Assembly (NCBI GenBank): GCA_959608625.1
Contig: CAUHQV010000029.1
Span: 1-29,996, forward strand
From: an uncultured Flavobacteriales bacterium
Lineage (GTDB): Bacteria > Bacteroidota > Bacteroidia > Flavobacteriales > UBA1820
DNA: 29,996 nucleotides
Reading direction: 5' to 3'
Shown: in pieces, positions 15,337-23,764 of the stretch
How the letters are laid out: each line of letters starts with the position of its first letter
Position numbering within the stretch: the stretch's first letter is position 1
Program-made: the position numbers and the translations under genes
The notes under the pieces: model-generated
The model's input: only the letters and a program-made list of their open reading frames with translations
Database searches by the model: none
Told to the model about the DNA's origin: nothing

Positions 15337-16086
15337 ATGCTTAGTAATGGTAAAATAAAGAAAATTAATTCTTTAAAGTCCAAAAAAACACGACAAATAT
15401 CGCAATTATTTACCATAGAAGGCATAAAATCCGTCAAAGAAATTGCATCCCAGGGGACGATCGCCCTGCGGGAAATATATGCCACCGGCGAATTTTTCGA
15501 CTCCCTGGAAGAAGACACCCTATGCCCGGTGATTCTGGTGAGCGATGCGGAGATGAAAAAAATAAGCGCCCAGTCCACCCCCGAGGGAGTGCTGGCCGTA
15601 TGTGCCATTCCCCGGTGGGAGGCGCCCGACCTTTCCCCGGGGAGAATCGTGCTTGCCCTGGACGACGTGCGGGATCCCGGCAATATGGGGACCATCGTGC
15701 GCACGGCGGACTGGTTCAGTGTCCGAGACATCCTTTGCTCCCCCGGAACGGTCGATATTTACAACCCCAAAACGGTACAGTCCACCATGGGCTCCATCGC
15801 CCGGGTGAGGGTGCATTACGTCGATCTCGCTCAGGTGCTGGCGACTACTACTTTACCGGTGTACGGGACTTTTTTGGAGGGGGAGGATATTTTCCGGGCC
15901 GACCTGAAACCCGAGGGAGTGATTGTGATCGGAAACGAAGCCAACGGCATCGGTCCGGCGGTAGCTGCGGCGGTAGGCAAACGCCTGACCATCCCCCGGT
16001 TCGGCGAGTTGCAGCAGGCGGAAAGCCTCAATGCAGCGGTGGCCGCATCGGTGGTCGTGGCCCAGTTCTGTGCCAAATTAAAATAG
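15337..16086 (+). CDS. TrmH/SpoU family RNA 2'-O-methyltransferase
   Basis: 249 residues. An N-terminal RNA-binding-like part (SLKSKKTRQISQLFTIEGIKSVKEI) precedes the SPOUT knot. The three family motifs are present: LALDDVRDPGNMGTIVRTADWF with Asn116 and Arg122; VIVIGNEANGIGP (199-207); and IPRFGELQQAESLNAAVAASVV (219-240). The first holds the catalytic Arg, the latter two bind SAM in the trefoil knot. In motif 2 Ala replaces the usual Gly or Ser after Glu, a mild variant. The target nucleotide in rRNA or tRNA cannot be read. The alpha/beta hydrolase gene begins 4 bases after the stop, so the two are probably co-transcribed. Confidence 0.93.
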   Translation: MLSNGKIKKINSLKSKKTRQISQLFTIEGIKSVKEIASQGTIALREIYATGEFFDSLEEDTLCPVILVSDAEMKKISAQSTPEGVLAVCAIPRWEAPDLSPGRIVLALDDVRDPGNMGTIVRTADWFSVRDILCSPGTVDIYNPKTVQSTMGSIARVRVHYVDLAQVLATTTLPVYGTFLEGEDIFRADLKPEGVIVIGNEANGIGPAVAAAVGKRLTIPRFGELQQAESLNAAVAASVVVAQFCAKLK

Positions 16087-16090
16087 ACCT

Positions 16091-16870
16091 GTGGAAAACA
16101 GGGTGCCTCATTCGAAAATTTATGGCGGGGGACGGCCGGTTGTGCTGTTGCATGGGGTGTTCGGGCTGTCGGCCAATTGGGTTCCTTTGGCTACGGTACT
16201 CTCCGGGAGTGGATTTCAGGCGCATGCCCTCGATTTGAGGGGGCACGGGCGGAGTTTCCAAGACGCGGATATGTCCCTGCGAACGATGGCGGACGATGTG
16301 GCGCGGTATATGGAGGTCACCGGGATGGAAACGGCGGCGCTTTTGGGCCATAGTATGGGGGGGAAGGTAGCGATGGAATTTGCCTGCCGGTATCCGAAGC
16401 GTTGCGAAAGATTGGCGGTAGTCGATATCTCTTCCCGGGCTTACGATCCGGCCCGCATAAAAGAGCTGGCCGAGACAGCAATAAATATCGGGGATTCCAG
16501 GCCCCGGAGCCGGGAACAGGCCCGCTCGATGTTGGAACGGCAAATCGGTGACGCAGGGTGGCAGGTCCTTATGTCCCAAAATTTGCACCGGAAGGAAAAT
16601 GGCGCGTACGGGTTTCGGTTCGACGCCCGCTCGATCCGGGACCATGCGGCGGCGCTGACAGCCTCTCTGCCGGCAGACTATTCTTTTCCAGGCAAAGTGT
16701 TGTTTGTCCGGGGAGGGGATTCGGATTCTATCACAAAGGAAGACGAGGCGATTTTAAAAATACATTTCCCGGCATTCCGTATTATTTCGATCGCCGGAGC
16801 CGGACATTGGGCGCATGCGGACGCTCCCATTCCGTTCGGGGAAACAATCTTGAGTTTTCTAAGGGAGTAG
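16091..16870 (+). CDS. Alpha/beta-fold hydrolase (YbfF-like esterase)
   Basis: 259 residues. Oxyanion-side motif HGVFG (21-25), DLRGHGRS (48-55), nucleophile elbow GHSMGG with Ser88, and catalytic His239 in GAGHWAHADAP. An acid is probably Asp210 or Asp212 in RGGDSDSI. This order and the LHG-FG-S-NW opening match small esterases of the YbfF group. The start is GTG 16091, only 4 bases after the methyltransferase stop. The last 12 bases overlap the convergent NadR-like gene on the other strand. Substrate unknown. Confidence 0.9.
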   Translation: MENRVPHSKIYGGGRPVVLLHGVFGLSANWVPLATVLSGSGFQAHALDLRGHGRSFQDADMSLRTMADDVARYMEVTGMETAALLGHSMGGKVAMEFACRYPKRCERLAVVDISSRAYDPARIKELAETAINIGDSRPRSREQARSMLERQIGDAGWQVLMSQNLHRKENGAYGFRFDARSIRDHAAALTASLPADYSFPGKVLFVRGGDSDSITKEDEAILKIHFPAFRIISIAGAGHWAHADAPIPFGETILSFLRE

Positions 16871-17386
16871 CCCGAGTTCGGCCAGGGCGGCTTCTGCATT
16901 TTCCATCCGCCGGAGCCCCAGTCCTTTTATGATGCGGTAAGGGATGCCGCTGTCCTGCACGGTCTTTTCGAACAGTTTGAATATCTCTTCCCTCCCGGTG
17001 GGCATATCGCGGGCGGGGTCGGGCGTCCATTCTATATCGGGATAACAGAGTAGATACAAGTGGTAACGTCTCAGCAGGATTATTTCCGGTAGCATGTTGG
17101 GTGTTTTCCCGTAATACCACTGGCTGTATACCGATTCGGCCAAAGGATTGCCGTCCAAAAATACGATGTCGCGCCCTTGGTTCAAGGCTCTTTCTTCACC
17201 TTGTATCTGTCCGTGTACGATAGGCATCACGTCGTTGAACCCGATATCGCTTCCTACGCTGCGGATGCCTTCGGTATAAGGGCGGCTGTATTCGGGGGCA
17301 TAGGCTCCGTTGTATTTCCGGGCCAAATCCTGGGCAAGGGTAGTCTTGCCGGTGCACTCGGGGCCGAGTAAGACTATCTTTTTCAT
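16859..17386 (-). CDS. NadR-like ATPase/nicotinamide riboside kinase
   Basis: 175 residues. Walker A GPECTGKTT is at 8-16; EYSRPYTEG and FLDGNPLAESVYSQWYYG match the second and third segments of the kinase domain of NadR, and YPDIEWTPDPARDMP is the diagnostic late motif, close to the D-x-P-W-x-x-D-G-x-R of NadR. The kinase would phosphorylate nicotinamide riboside to NMN. The adenylyltransferase and DNA-binding domains of full NadR are missing. I chose ATG 17386 because it gives MKKIVLLGPECTGKT and forms an ATGA overlap with the pnuC stop, so uptake and trapping are translationally coupled. The 3' end overlaps the hydrolase gene by 12 bases. Confidence 0.88.
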   Translation of the reverse strand: MKKIVLLGPECTGKTTLAQDLARKYNGAYAPEYSRPYTEGIRSVGSDIGFNDVMPIVHGQIQGEERALNQGRDIVFLDGNPLAESVYSQWYYGKTPNMLPEIILLRRYHLYLLCYPDIEWTPDPARDMPTGREEIFKLFEKTVQDSGIPYRIIKGLGLRRMENAEAALAELGLLP

Positions 17387-18009
17387 TCGGTCGTTTCTTT
17401 TTTCTGTTGCTGGCGGTACAGGCGCACCCATTCGAAATGTGCCGATATAGCCAGAATGAGGAATACGAGGTATTGGAGGGAGGTTACGCCCAGTCCTTTA
17501 TAAATGTACAATCCGATGGATATCACGTCGCAGGCGATCCAAAAGGCCCAGCTCTCCACTTTTTTGCGGGCCATCAGGTACATGGCCGAGAAAGCGAGCG
17601 CCGTGGTAATGGCGTCCAATGTCGGGACGATACTGTCCGTGTGGATGAGTATCGCGTAGAACAACACGAAATTCAACACGGTGAACCCTAGAGTGAATAC
17701 CGCTCCTTTCCTTTTCAGCCGGGTGATGGGGAGTTCTTTCCCGCCTCCCCGGGCGTTGGCCCAGGTGTACCACCCGTAAATGCTCATGGCTGTGTAATAA
17801 ATGTTGATAACCCCGTCGCCGTATACCCCGCTCACGAATAGGACATATACATACATAGCCGTACTGACGATGCCGGTGGGGTAGACCAGGATATTGTTCT
17901 TCCGGGCGAACCAGACGCTCAGGATGCCGAAGAACGCCGCGACGGCTTCCAGGATGATAAAGAAAGTGGAATAGCTTTCGTAAGGCTTTATGAAGAAGTC
18001 GTAGAGCAT
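17383..18009 (-). CDS. pnuC: Nicotinamide riboside transporter PnuC
   Basis: 208 residues with about seven hydrophobic segments. The family signature YGWYTWA is at 78-84, and GIVSTAMYVYVLFVSGVYGDGVIN lies before it. PnuC passively imports nicotinamide riboside across the inner membrane; phosphorylation inside traps it. Pairing with the NadR-like kinase next door supports this substrate over thiamine, for which Bacteroidota use the related PnuT beside a thiamine pyrophosphokinase. The ATG is 23 bases after an exact -7 box. I saw no THI-box elements upstream that would suggest a thiamine riboswitch. Confidence 0.92.
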   Translation of the reverse strand: MLYDFFIKPYESYSTFFIILEAVAAFFGILSVWFARKNNILVYPTGIVSTAMYVYVLFVSGVYGDGVINIYYTAMSIYGWYTWANARGGGKELPITRLKRKGAVFTLGFTVLNFVLFYAILIHTDSIVPTLDAITTALAFSAMYLMARKKVESWAFWIACDVISIGLYIYKGLGVTSLQYLVFLILAISAHFEWVRLYRQQQKKETTE

Positions 18010-18031
18010 TTTTCGATTATTCTGGAATGAG

Positions 18032-18039
18032 CAAAAATA
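18032..18039 (-). promoter_or_regulatory. -7 box of the pnuC promoter
   Basis: The minus strand reads TATTTTTG followed by C, an exact TAnnTTTGC match, about 23 bases before the pnuC start codon. The -33 element is not clear. Confidence 0.55.
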
Positions 18040-18109
18040 CGGAATATAATCCGGTAAAATGTATACGCTGGTAAAATCGATGTAAAATGACGCCGGATCC
18101 GGGAATAAA

Positions 18110-18342
18110 ATGGGATTTTATAGCGCATTTTTTCGCGTATTAACTTTATTTCCTCCCAAAAAACAAGGATTCCAAATAAAAATACGGGATTCGTTTCAAT
18201 TGTTCGTTTTTTCGCAATAAAAAATAAGTTTTTTTTCAAAAAATGAAAATGAACATTGTAATATGAATCAAACCAGCATGTTGGCTTTGATTTTATTTTT
18301 TTTGAAAATGTGAAATTTATAGGCCGCACCCCTGGGCTTCGG
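18110..18342. other. AT-rich intergenic region upstream of the fimbrial promoter
   Basis: The 485 bases between pnuC and the first fimbrial gene hold no credible gene. This part has A and T tracts phased closely (18225-18250 and 18291-18303), likely bent DNA. One hairpin has AATCAAACCA (18266-18275) pairing with TGG-C-TTTGATT (18282-18292, one bulge) followed by TTTATTTTTTTT, which looks like a plus-strand terminator although no plus-strand gene lies just upstream. It could insulate the operon promoter or be a regulator site. I saw no long inverted repeats that would mark an invertible promoter. Confidence 0.45.
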
Positions 18343-18376
18343 ATTGGTTTTAAACGAACATTTAATCCTAGCTTTG
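18343..18376 (+). promoter_or_regulatory. Promoter of the fimbrial operon
   Basis: TAGCTTTG (18369-18376) is an exact TAnnTTTG -7 box; ATTG (18343-18346) is a 3 of 4 match to the -33 TTTG at a 22-base spacing. The transcript would start near 18383, leaving about 110 bases of untranslated leader, which contains a small hairpin ATTTCC-GGAAAT (18411-18428). Confidence 0.55.
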
Positions 18377-18494
18377 TACCGAAAATCAGGCATATAAAAT
18401 AATAAAACCTATTTCCGCGATAGGAAATCACGGCGAATTTCTGTAGGAATTTGTGATCTGCCCGATTACAGCCATGCGGGATCAACAATTGAAA

Positions 18495-19832
18495 ATGTGT
18501 TTTAGAAAAACAATCCTAACATTTATTTTTTTGGGACTTCTATTGTCGGTAGGAGGCGTTACGGGCTATGCACGGATGTTGACTGGGGCAAACCCTGAGG
18601 CCGGGCAGGCCGCCCCCGGAAAAGAATTTACCCTGTATTATAAGATGATGTCTGTCCTGCTGGACGGGCAGTATTTCGGCAATCAAAATACCCTGAATGA
18701 AATGTCGTCTTTTTTTAGAAACGACACGGGTGGGGCTACTCTATATATTACGGTGTATTGCTCGATAGAGGATACTTACGAGAAAAATGCGCGTCTTGCC
18801 TCCAAACGTAGCAAGGCGGTTTTGGATTATCTGGAGCGGAATTACCGTATTTCAGACCGGTATGAAGTCCGCCTAAGGAAAGTGCCGGAAGATTGGGCGG
18901 AGCTAAGGCATCGGGTCGAGGTTTCCGATATGCCTTACCGGCAGGCTGTACTGAATATCATCGATACGGTGGATGTTTTCCGCGGGCGGGAAAAAGATTT
19001 GATGAAGCTGGCCGGCGGCGTTCCCTATAAGTATATGCAAAAAGAGATGTTCCCTTGGCTGCGCCGGGTGGAAATACGTGTCATGGGCCGGCAGGATAGG
19101 GTAGAGGGGTCCGATACGGCGAGGGTTGTCCTGCCCGCAGCCGGGCCTTCCCCGGCAAAAGATACGTGTGTATGCGCGGCGCCTGGATCGTGTGATTCGC
19201 CGGAGACCGGAAAAGGGCAGGCGATGGATGAGGTTCGGGCCGTGGAGTATAAATATATAGGTTCCGTCCCGCTTCTTCCGGAAAGGAAAAGCGGGGATTC
19301 CGGAAAAGAGCGGGCTCCTTTGTTTGCCTTGAAAACGGATCTTGTCCGTTGGGCCGGGATCCGGCCAGGGTTCGAGACAGCTACATTCATGCCGAATTTG
19401 GCGGTGGAATTTTACTTTTCAGACCGTTGGTCGGTAAATGCCTCGGCCGTGTATTCCCATTGGAATGCCTTTGCGGGCCGAGACAAATTTTTTGCCGTAG
19501 CGGCATTCGACGGCGGCGGTAGATTCTGGTTTTCCGGGAAAGGAACTTTCCGGGGCTTTTACGCAGGGGCTTACGGGTCGGCCGGATCTTTCAATAAATA
19601 CGAGGATGCGGATGCGGCTCGCACGGGGACGTTCTGGGGATTGGGACTGGGAATAGGCTATATGCAGCCGTTGTCCCGCCATTGGGCGTTGGATGTTGAA
19701 GTGAGGGGGATGTATATCGATAGCCAGACCGACTATTACCGCCGGGAGGGGGTGTTCAATTATTACGATTATACCAAAAGCGAAAACAAAATACTCCCGT
19801 CCATCCGTCTGAACCTGGTGTACCGCCGCTAG
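18495..19832 (+). CDS. Fimbrial operon outer membrane protein: OmpA-like domain plus DUF3575 barrel
   Basis: 445 residues. A signal peptide (FRKTILTFIFLGLLLSVGGVTGYA) precedes an OmpA-like region (residues about 50-195) where RLASKRSKAVLDYLERNY is the peptidoglycan-domain helix. After a variable, proline-rich linker comes a C-terminal barrel, from FALKTDLVRWAGIRPG to IRLNLVYRR, matching DUF3575 (NLAVEFYFSDRWSVNASAVYSHW; GGRFWFSGKGTFRGFYAGAYGSAGSFNKY). Proteins of this type open many Bacteroidales fimbrillin operons and are thought to help anchor or assemble the fibre at the outer membrane. I chose ATG 18495; in-frame GTG 18453 and ATG 18474 only add polar residues ahead of the signal peptide. 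It is the first gene of the operon; 67 bases to the next. Confidence 0.85.
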   Translation: MCFRKTILTFIFLGLLLSVGGVTGYARMLTGANPEAGQAAPGKEFTLYYKMMSVLLDGQYFGNQNTLNEMSSFFRNDTGGATLYITVYCSIEDTYEKNARLASKRSKAVLDYLERNYRISDRYEVRLRKVPEDWAELRHRVEVSDMPYRQAVLNIIDTVDVFRGREKDLMKLAGGVPYKYMQKEMFPWLRRVEIRVMGRQDRVEGSDTARVVLPAAGPSPAKDTCVCAAPGSCDSPETGKGQAMDEVRAVEYKYIGSVPLLPERKSGDSGKERAPLFALKTDLVRWAGIRPGFETATFMPNLAVEFYFSDRWSVNASAVYSHWNAFAGRDKFFAVAAFDGGGRFWFSGKGTFRGFYAGAYGSAGSFNKYEDADAARTGTFWGLGLGIGYMQPLSRHWALDVEVRGMYIDSQTDYYRREGVFNYYDYTKSENKILPSIRLNLVYRR

Positions 19833-19899
19833 GGAATAGATATGGATGTACGGGAAAAATGGATTTATCCGGATTTAAAACCCGGAAATGGAATAGGAT

Positions 19900-20823
19900 A
19901 TGAGGAACAGGAATTTGATTAGGGCAAGCCTTTACGGAAAAAGGAAGGCGATCCCCGGATGGGTCCGGGCCGGGTGGCTTATCGTCCTGCTTTCGATAGC
20001 GGCCGGATGTGTGAAAGCGAAATTCGATCCCCGGCCGGAAGACGGGAAGGTCACTTTGGTATTCGACTGGGGGAATAATATCCCGGCCGGTAAAATGCAA
20101 GTCTGGCTGTACGATTCGCAGGGGAATAAACGGGATATGTATGAGAGTGCCAGTGCCCCCCACCTGACCTTGGCACTGCCTGTAGGACAGTATAAAATAC
20201 TGGCCGCCAATTGTGACTCTCCGGAAACGGAACTCAGGAATATGGAACGGTACGAAACGGCAGGGATATTCCTGGCCGGGATTGTCCGGTCTTCCTGCTC
20301 TCAAGTGATGCAGCCTTCGTCCGTATATGGGACGCGGATGGAATTTGAAGTGGCAGGCCGCGACAGTACCGGATACCGGTTGAGCCCCGAATCCTACGTC
20401 AAAAGCATGTCGCTCGACCTGGACTTCAAGGGAAATACAGGTATGATAAAAACCTGTTCCGCTGTGTTGGAAGGGGTATCTACGGGAGTGGACCTGTCGG
20501 GAGGATGCATACTCCACGGGGGTAACGGGTCGCACGAAATACAGCTTTCGCAGGATGGCTCTGCTTATAAAGGGAATGTCAACCTGTTGGGAAAGGACGA
20601 GCTGAATGCCGGTGCGATCGTGTTGAAAATAGAGTATAAAGACGGATCGCAACAACCCTTGCGTTTGGATATAGACGACCGGCTGGTGGAGATCAATAAT
20701 GCCGGGACTCTGTCGATAACGGTGGAACTATCTATGCAGCAGGCAGGCCTCGCGGCGCAGGTCGTCGGTTGGGACGTGGTGCCGGGCGGCGATATGGATA
20801 CCGGCCGGGAATGGATCCTGTAA
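19900..20823 (+). CDS. DUF5119/FimB-Mfa2-like fimbrial lipoprotein
   Basis: 307 residues. A long N-region (MRNRNLIRASLYGKRKAIPG) leads into a lipoprotein signal ending SIAAGC, Cys37. The mature protein opens with VTLVFDWGNNIPAGKMQVWLYDSQGNKRDMYES, the pattern of FimB/Mfa2-like and DUF5119 proteins (FDW followed by a V-x-L-Y-D strand). ALPVGQYKILAAN is the next conserved strand. Proteins of this group cap or anchor the pilus base and keep the N-terminal part, and unlike the subunits downstream no basic cleavage site is seen in the first 60 residues of the mature part in the right context. It lies second in the operon, 28 bases before the first small fimbrillin. Confidence 0.75.
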   Translation: MRNRNLIRASLYGKRKAIPGWVRAGWLIVLLSIAAGCVKAKFDPRPEDGKVTLVFDWGNNIPAGKMQVWLYDSQGNKRDMYESASAPHLTLALPVGQYKILAANCDSPETELRNMERYETAGIFLAGIVRSSCSQVMQPSSVYGTRMEFEVAGRDSTGYRLSPESYVKSMSLDLDFKGNTGMIKTCSAVLEGVSTGVDLSGGCILHGGNGSHEIQLSQDGSAYKGNVNLLGKDELNAGAIVLKIEYKDGSQQPLRLDIDDRLVEINNAGTLSITVELSMQQAGLAAQVVGWDVVPGGDMDTGREWIL

Positions 20824-20851
20824 ATACGGACGAATATAAACGTAAAAAAAT

Positions 20852-21745
20852 ATGACGAAAAAATTCATAGCGGCTATCGCTTTATCGATTGTGTGGACAG
20901 CGTGCTCGAAAGGGTCGGCCGGGGAAGAAGGGAAAGCATCTGTGGTTTTCCGGGCCGGTATCAGCGCTGTCGTTACTAAAACCGCATCCACGGCGCCGAT
21001 GGCGGCGGGAACGCAGGCGAATATCCTGGTTTTCGAAAAAGGCGCCGATGTGGCTGCCGCGCAGATGGCGGTAGAGGGCACGGCCACTTATACGGCCGAT
21101 GTGTCCGGAAACCTGACGGGTAGCCCGATGGTGCTCGATACACGGGCCTATGATTTTTATTCCGTATCGGAAAACACGGCGTCGGCACCAGCTTTGGCCT
21201 TTTCGCAGGGAAAGGCGCCGGCAGCTAACGGGACGGATTACTTATGGGCCAAAACCTCAAAGAATATTACGGTGTCGGATAGCCAGGTGTTGCTTACCTA
21301 TACGCACAGTATGGTAAAAATCACGGTCGAAGTGGTGCCGGAAGAAGGCGGGGGTATCACGCTTGCCCCGGGAAAAACAAAAGTGACCTTCACGCCGTCC
21401 TCGGACCAGGGCGCTGTATTGAACCTTGCGGACGGAACTGTCGAACCATCTTCCGCTCTTGCCGGGCAACTCCCGATGTCTATGGACGGGCATAGCGGAA
21501 GTTATATAATGGTGCCTCTGGGAGAGGGGAACAAAATGGATTTCGTGTTGTCGCTCGAAACCTCGATCGCAGGCGGGCCCGCTTTGCCGGTTACGTATGT
21601 TTCCCAGGTGGTGGCCCCCTCGGGCGGGTTCCGGGGAGGAAAGGAATACCGCTATACGGCACGGGTGTCCCAGGCTTCCGTATCCTTTAGCGGAGCGCAG
21701 GTAACCGATTGGGAAGTGATCGACAGCGACCTGCCTTTGGAATAA
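20852..21745 (+). CDS. Fimbrillin-like lipoprotein, subfamily A
   Basis: 297 residues. Lipobox IVWTAC with Cys18 followed by SK. A conserved basic site (Lys43 in VVTKTAS) lies where other subunits have Arg; a trypsin-like protease could release the first strand here. Family landmarks follow: ANILVFEKGA, DVSGNLTGS, AYDFYSVSENTA, GTDYLWAKTS, YTHSMVKITVEV, SYIMVPLGEG and the C-terminal VTDWEVIDSDLPLE. It is closest to the subunit at 23765 (both have DVSGNLTG and YDFYSVSENTA). It probably forms the shaft or is an accessory subunit of a type V pilus; which one cannot be told. Confidence 0.82.
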   Translation: MTKKFIAAIALSIVWTACSKGSAGEEGKASVVFRAGISAVVTKTASTAPMAAGTQANILVFEKGADVAAAQMAVEGTATYTADVSGNLTGSPMVLDTRAYDFYSVSENTASAPALAFSQGKAPAANGTDYLWAKTSKNITVSDSQVLLTYTHSMVKITVEVVPEEGGGITLAPGKTKVTFTPSSDQGAVLNLADGTVEPSSALAGQLPMSMDGHSGSYIMVPLGEGNKMDFVLSLETSIAGGPALPVTYVSQVVAPSGGFRGGKEYRYTARVSQASVSFSGAQVTDWEVIDSDLPLE

Positions 21746-21786
21746 GGCTATTGAACAGAACAATAACAAGTAATCGAATAAACGTG

Positions 21787-22704
21787 ATGAAAAAAATTTG
21801 CATGTGGGTAATGGCTGCCTTGGCGGTGGCCGGATGTTCGAAAGAACAGACGGAAACGGAGGGTTCTGTTTCCTTTACCGCTTCCCAGGCGGGAGAAATA
21901 GTTTACAGGAACGACGTGGATATCCCCGTAGGGGCAAAAGCGAATATCTGGGCCTATGCCAAAGACAGCGATATATCCACGGTTGCCGCCAGCGTGGCAG
22001 CCAAAGGATACGAAGTGACCACGGCGGGAAAATTGGAACCGGCGGCTTCCGGCAGCCCGATGTACCTGCCCAAGGGCGATTACGATTTTTATTCGGTGGG
22101 CACGTTCAACGGCTCGGGTACTATCCCGACAGTTGCCAACGGCGTGGCATCGACATTGGCCAACGCTACGGACTATATCCTGGCCGGAAAGCAGACGGGA
22201 ACGATGGCCAATGCGACGCTCAATATACCGTTTACATACACCCATGCGGCAAGCATGGTGAAGATCACGGTTACGGCGGACGCCGCTTCGGCAGCCGTTA
22301 ATTCCATCGGCAAGGTGACGATCACCCCCTCCGACCCGTCCGGGGTTTCGCTGACACTGGGCGCTGCCGCTCCGGGTATCTCGCAGGCTACGGGCGTGAC
22401 TACGGCCGCCGATATGAACGTAGTGACGGCCAATAGCGTATTCGACTATATCATGCTTCCTCTGGAGGCCTCCAAGGAGGTAGCGTTCACAATTTCGGCG
22501 AACGTAACCCTTGTGGGCCAGCCGGCGGCCGATATGACGTTCTCCGGGAAGATCACGACCCCGGCCGGAGGCTTTACAGGTGGGAACCGCTATGCGTATA
22601 CGGCTAAGATACAAGGCTCGGAAATCACTTTCGGCACGGTAAAGGTAACCGACTGGACGGACGGGACTACGGGCTCGGGCGACTTGCCTGTCGAACAGCA
22701 GTAA
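21787..22704 (+). CDS. Fimbrillin-like lipoprotein, subfamily B
   Basis: 305 residues. Signal MKKICMWVMAALAVAGC, Cys17. Arg41 in EIVYRNDVDIPVGAKANIW is the likely processing site. Landmarks: IWAYAKDSD, DYDFYSVGTFNG, ATDYILAGKQTG, YTHAASMVKITV, FDYIMLPLEASKEV and C-terminal VKVTDWTDG. The start is ATG 21787, giving a clean signal peptide. A 41-base gap from the previous gene supports operon membership. Shares DIPV after the basic site with the 22738 and 24733 proteins. Confidence 0.82.
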   Translation: MKKICMWVMAALAVAGCSKEQTETEGSVSFTASQAGEIVYRNDVDIPVGAKANIWAYAKDSDISTVAASVAAKGYEVTTAGKLEPAASGSPMYLPKGDYDFYSVGTFNGSGTIPTVANGVASTLANATDYILAGKQTGTMANATLNIPFTYTHAASMVKITVTADAASAAVNSIGKVTITPSDPSGVSLTLGAAAPGISQATGVTTAADMNVVTANSVFDYIMLPLEASKEVAFTISANVTLVGQPAADMTFSGKITTPAGGFTGGNRYAYTAKIQGSEITFGTVKVTDWTDGTTGSGDLPVEQQ

Positions 22705-22737
22705 ATTCACGGAAGAACGATCTAAAATTTGCATGAG

Positions 22738-23742
22738 ATGAAAAACATCATTTTTCTGACGGCTCTGGCTGCTTTGGCCGCCGGCTGTTCCAAAAGCGGA
22801 GTGGAAGATACGCAGAATGCGAAAGCCCGCATCGATTTTGCGGCGGCACTGGATATCATGCCGGTACGTGCCACGTCGGACGTGCCGTTGAACACCCATG
22901 CTTCGATGTGGGTATATGCTAAGGACGGAGTCCCCGGTACGGCTACGGCTGAGGTCGCGGGCAAAGAGTACAATGTCGCAACATCTGCCGGAGTATTCGA
23001 CGCGGTAGGCGGCGCGGCTATATACCTTAATTACGGGGCTTACGACTTTTACTCGGTAGGCGTTGTCAATTACGATGCGGTAAACTACCCGCTGCCGGTA
23101 TTCACTGGAACGCCGAACGCCGCCGTTTCGGGGGCTACGCTTAAGAACGGGGCCGATTATATCTTCGCAAAGGCGGCCGACCATTCGGTAGCGGCCAGTG
23201 CTGCTTCAAAAACGGTTTCGTTTACCTATGCCCATGCGTGTTCGAAAGTAGAAATATCGGTGGTAGCCGGTTCCGGTGTCACGGTCAACGATGTAACGGC
23301 CGCCCGGATCACGCCGGCAGACCCAGCAGGTTCGACGATGAGTCTGACGGACGGGACGATAGGGCAGGCGGCTAACGTACTGGCAGAAACGTCTCCGGGC
23401 AGCAAAGACAATCTGAAAAATATGACGGCCGCATCTTCTAATGTCCAGGATGGCAGCTCGTGGGTGTTCGATTATATCACGCTTCCTTTGGCTGCTTCGA
23501 AAACGCTGACGGTCGAGCTGACCGTAAATTATACCCTGAACGGCACCCCGGTTACCGGAAAGACTTTTACCGGTACTTTCGCCACTCCTTCGGACTCGGG
23601 AGCCAAAGACGGGTTTAAAAGCGGAAACAATTACAAATATACAGTAAAAGTGAACGGGAATGGTATCGTGTTCAGTTCCTGCACCGTAGGGGACTGGACG
23701 GAACAGAACGGCTTCCCCGATATCCCGACTACCGAGGACTGA
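22738..23742 (+). CDS. Fimbrillin-like lipoprotein, subfamily B
   Basis: 334 residues. Signal MKNIIFLTALAALAAGC, Cys17. Processing candidate Arg44 in MPVRATSDVPLNTHASMWVYAKDG. Landmarks: AYDFYSVGVVNY, GADYIFAKAAD, YAHACSKVEISV, VFDYITLPLAASKTL, YKYTVKVNG and C-terminal TVGDWTEQNGFPDIP. I used ATG 22738; a TTG at 22729 adds only three residues. Close in pattern to its neighbour at 21787, suggesting tandem duplication, but the sequences have diverged widely, so surface variation is likely. Confidence 0.82.
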   Translation: MKNIIFLTALAALAAGCSKSGVEDTQNAKARIDFAAALDIMPVRATSDVPLNTHASMWVYAKDGVPGTATAEVAGKEYNVATSAGVFDAVGGAAIYLNYGAYDFYSVGVVNYDAVNYPLPVFTGTPNAAVSGATLKNGADYIFAKAADHSVAASAASKTVSFTYAHACSKVEISVVAGSGVTVNDVTAARITPADPAGSTMSLTDGTIGQAANVLAETSPGSKDNLKNMTAASSNVQDGSSWVFDYITLPLAASKTLTVELTVNYTLNGTPVTGKTFTGTFATPSDSGAKDGFKSGNNYKYTVKVNGNGIVFSSCTVGDWTEQNGFPDIPTTED

Positions 23743-23764
23743 CCAGGTATATACAAGAACAAAA

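Noticed and set aside
18010..18452. Riboswitch (thiamine or NAD) upstream of pnuC
   Set aside because: I looked for THI-box elements and for a compact conserved stem on the minus strand and saw none; the -7 box leaves only about 17 bases of leader.
18010..18494. Invertible (phase-variable) fimbrial promoter
   Set aside because: No long inverted repeats flank the promoter by eye and no invertase gene is complete in the window.
21748..23184. 478-codon minus-strand frame opposite two fimbrillin genes
   Set aside because: Arg/His-rich composition typical of antisense frames; the plus-strand genes have signals and family motifs.
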